A stretch of 64,000 nucleotides of DNA from Adenanthera pavonina (taxonomy: Eukaryota; Streptophyta; Magnoliopsida; Fabales; Fabaceae): assembly GCA_026686845.1 (NCBI GenBank), contig JAIVEN010000015.1, positions 1,379,001 through 1,443,000 on the forward strand. The letters are read 5' to 3'. Shown piece after piece: positions 62,701-64,000 of this stretch. Position 1 is the first letter of the stretch. Each line of letters begins with the position of its first letter. Below the pieces are notes generated by a model. That model made no database searches. It was not told where the DNA came from and saw only the letters and a list, made by a program, of their open reading frames with translations. Made by a program: the position numbers and the translations under genes.

Positions 62701-63007
62701 TGGATCAGAATGCCCTATCATTGGACCAGACATCATGATCCACTAAACATTAAATAATGCCTGTCAAGCTAAGAAATACATCACTGAACTTACCAAAATA
62801 TGCTTACTAGGAGAACATTTACGAGGCATAGAGAAAAATTCATGATGTAGTTAGTGATCCTAAGTAATTACTGTTATATAATTGCCCAATACTGTTCTAT
62901 CAATGGTCATGAAAATCAGTAAACAAGGCATAAATTTAAACTTACATGCGCAGTGAATTGGCAAGATATTCCATGTGAACCGACTCTAGATCCATCATAT
63001 CATTCAC
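59738..63007 (-). CDS. GCP6: gamma-tubulin complex component 6 (GCP6-like), last three exons
   Basis: Exons 63007-62946, 60856-60700 and 59905-59738 (stop TGA) join in frame. The product reads VNDMMDLESVHMEYLANSLR, then CFLSEETRTVGSIIESILQC and ALDFRLCLTAGTWDVG, ending SIKQKFDKNLKELQLCYIKA and FGLSRFWEYLNYNEYYSD. This is the end of the Spc97/Spc98 (GCP) family fold; DLES.H..YL...L and the FGLSRFW.YLN tail are, from memory, closest to plant GCP6. GCPs assemble the gamma-tubulin ring complex that nucleates microtubules at the cell cortex, nuclear surface and branch points; GCP6 is an accessory subunit carrying the gamma-tubulin-binding GRIP2 domain in its C-terminal half. The N-terminal and main GRIP regions lie beyond the right edge. 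Both introns contain repetitive sequence. Confidence 0.85.
60151..60192. repeat. 21-bp tandem duplication in a GCP6 intron
   Basis: GACCCTGCAATTGATGAAAA occurs twice in a row within the last intron. The small ORF here (60118-60432) is judged non-coding. Confidence 0.85.
60940..61600. other. GC-richer insert-like block in the GCP6 intron
   Basis: Its composition differs from the surrounding intron. CCTTCACTTAATAG occurs at about 61349 and 61558 in direct orientation, and CATGGAGCCCA appears at about 61093 and 61156. Possibly a degraded retroelement; no domain or LTR could be confirmed. Confidence 0.35.
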
Positions 63008-63546
63008 CTATATAAATGGCACGTATGTCCAAAAGAATCATCAAAACATTGAAAATAAAGACAGAAACGAATCAGATCAAAGTTATTACAACAAGCAAAA
63101 CCCGAGACATTTACAATCAAAAGTGATAGAAGAGTATAACAGCACACAAGTTATTTACTTCATCTCTCTGTAGATATATCTGTCTGTCGTAATTTTACAA
63201 TGCTATAACGCCATAAAACTATAATGAAGAAGCTACTGAGTTAGAAACTAAACACTAGCAGATTTAGGAGTCTTGTAGTTATCTCTTAGTATTATTTTCT
63301 AGATTCATTTTGGGGTTATTCCCTCGTTTCATTCTGAGAATAGGAATAGGATTGCTATTTATCTTCAGATTGCTTTGCATTACATCTTAATTTCCAGGAG
63401 TTTATCTTTCTTTAAACTCTTTCAGAATATTATAAATAAAGCAAGGTACAAGGGTATGTGTTTTTTGGCAGTCCCTAAGTTCTGTCAACTACTTTAACCC
63501 TAAATTTCAACGCTATCGAACATTTAAGGTAGCTATAGTAAACTAA

Positions 63547-63770
63547 GACCCTCTTTGGTATCTCCTCAGGAAAAAGAAAGGAATCCATTGCACGAAGATT
63601 GAGATATGCAATATTTATCATATCCTTGTCACCATTACTTAACAGTAACTATTTCTTTTTCTTACTTTTTTTAACTCGGGGGCACAAAAGACGTTTTTCA
63701 TCTACAAAATCACTGTCATCATTCCATTCCATTTTTCCATTCTATTCCATTCAGTGTACCAAACAAACCC
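63547..63770. mobile_element. MITE-like element upstream of the first visible GCP6 exon
   Basis: The ends GACCCTCTTTGGTA and TACCAAACAAACCC form a 14-bp imperfect inverted repeat, with inner GGAAAAAGAAAGGAAT roughly opposing ATTCCATTCCATTTTTCC. The flanking duplication is unclear. It probably lies in an intron of the GCP6-like gene. Confidence 0.45.
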
Positions 63771-64000
63771 CAAAATAGTTGCTCTTGATGACACTCTATA
63801 ATTTAACTCAGATCCTCCAATGGAATCAGAAACTTCCTAGAATGTAAGCTATAGCATCAACTGCTTTTCAGCTCTATCATAGGAATATCAACCACTGAAG
63901 CAGCGAAAAAAGAAAAACAAAAAAATTATAAGGTCAAAGACCATATAAGGAATCCCAGGTCTCTTGTCAATATAGAGATTTACTGCATATTGTTAATCTA

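Overview
This is eukaryotic nuclear DNA from a flowering plant, most likely a eudicot. It is about two-thirds A+T, its genes are split by GT-AG introns, its proteins belong to plant families, and it is dense in plant-type transposable elements. I cannot name the species.

Six host genes are recognisable. From left to right they are: the 3' end of a DEAD-box RNA helicase gene of the RH29/Dbp10/DDX54 type (+, about 1121-3813); a bL20-type organellar, probably mitochondrial, ribosomal protein gene (+, 8065-10675); an F-box/PP2-B phloem-lectin-type gene (-, 27940-29246); a complete ten-exon molybdenum-cofactor aldehyde oxidase gene of the abscisic/indole-acetaldehyde oxidase type (-, 30358-40347, 1364 aa); a mitochondrial p32/MAM33-like gene (-, 50231-52190, 241 aa); and the last three exons of a gamma-tubulin complex protein gene, GCP6 type (-, 59738-63007, continuing past the right edge). 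Their functions are unrelated (ribosome biogenesis, organellar translation, ubiquitin ligation, hormone/aldehyde metabolism, mitochondrial matrix, microtubule nucleation), as expected of ordinary plant gene neighbours. I see no operon or gene cluster.

The most structured region is about 13.35-21.88 kb. Two inverted copies of a roughly 95-bp sequence flank a decayed FAR1/MULE-type transposase gene (-). Inside the same element is a fragment that looks like the 5' UTR, 5' UTR intron and first 19 codons of the general transcription factor gene TAF11, so this may be a gene-capturing Mutator-like element. A 3,143-bp hAT element then inserted into the first coding exon of the FAR1 gene. It left a perfect 8-bp target duplication, and removing the element plus one duplicate joins the FAR1 reading frame exactly. 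The hAT itself has lost the middle of its transposase.

Other mobile DNA includes a Ty3/gypsy integrase remnant in the bL20 intron, an RTE-type LINE that keeps its endonuclease but not its reverse transcriptase (23.6-24.76 kb), a 1.4-kb fold-back element with internal subrepeats (41,996-43,392), a 300-bp near-complete hairpin (26,207-26,506), a coding-less ACCGG-rich hAT relative (58,067-58,736), twin 265-bp Stowaway-like MITEs (11.6 and 48.8 kb), and further Stowaway- and Tourist-like MITEs, several in introns. The long gaps (4.3-7.4, 24.8-27.9, 40.5-49.8 and 52.3-59.2 kb) are AT-rich and otherwise show no gene I can support.
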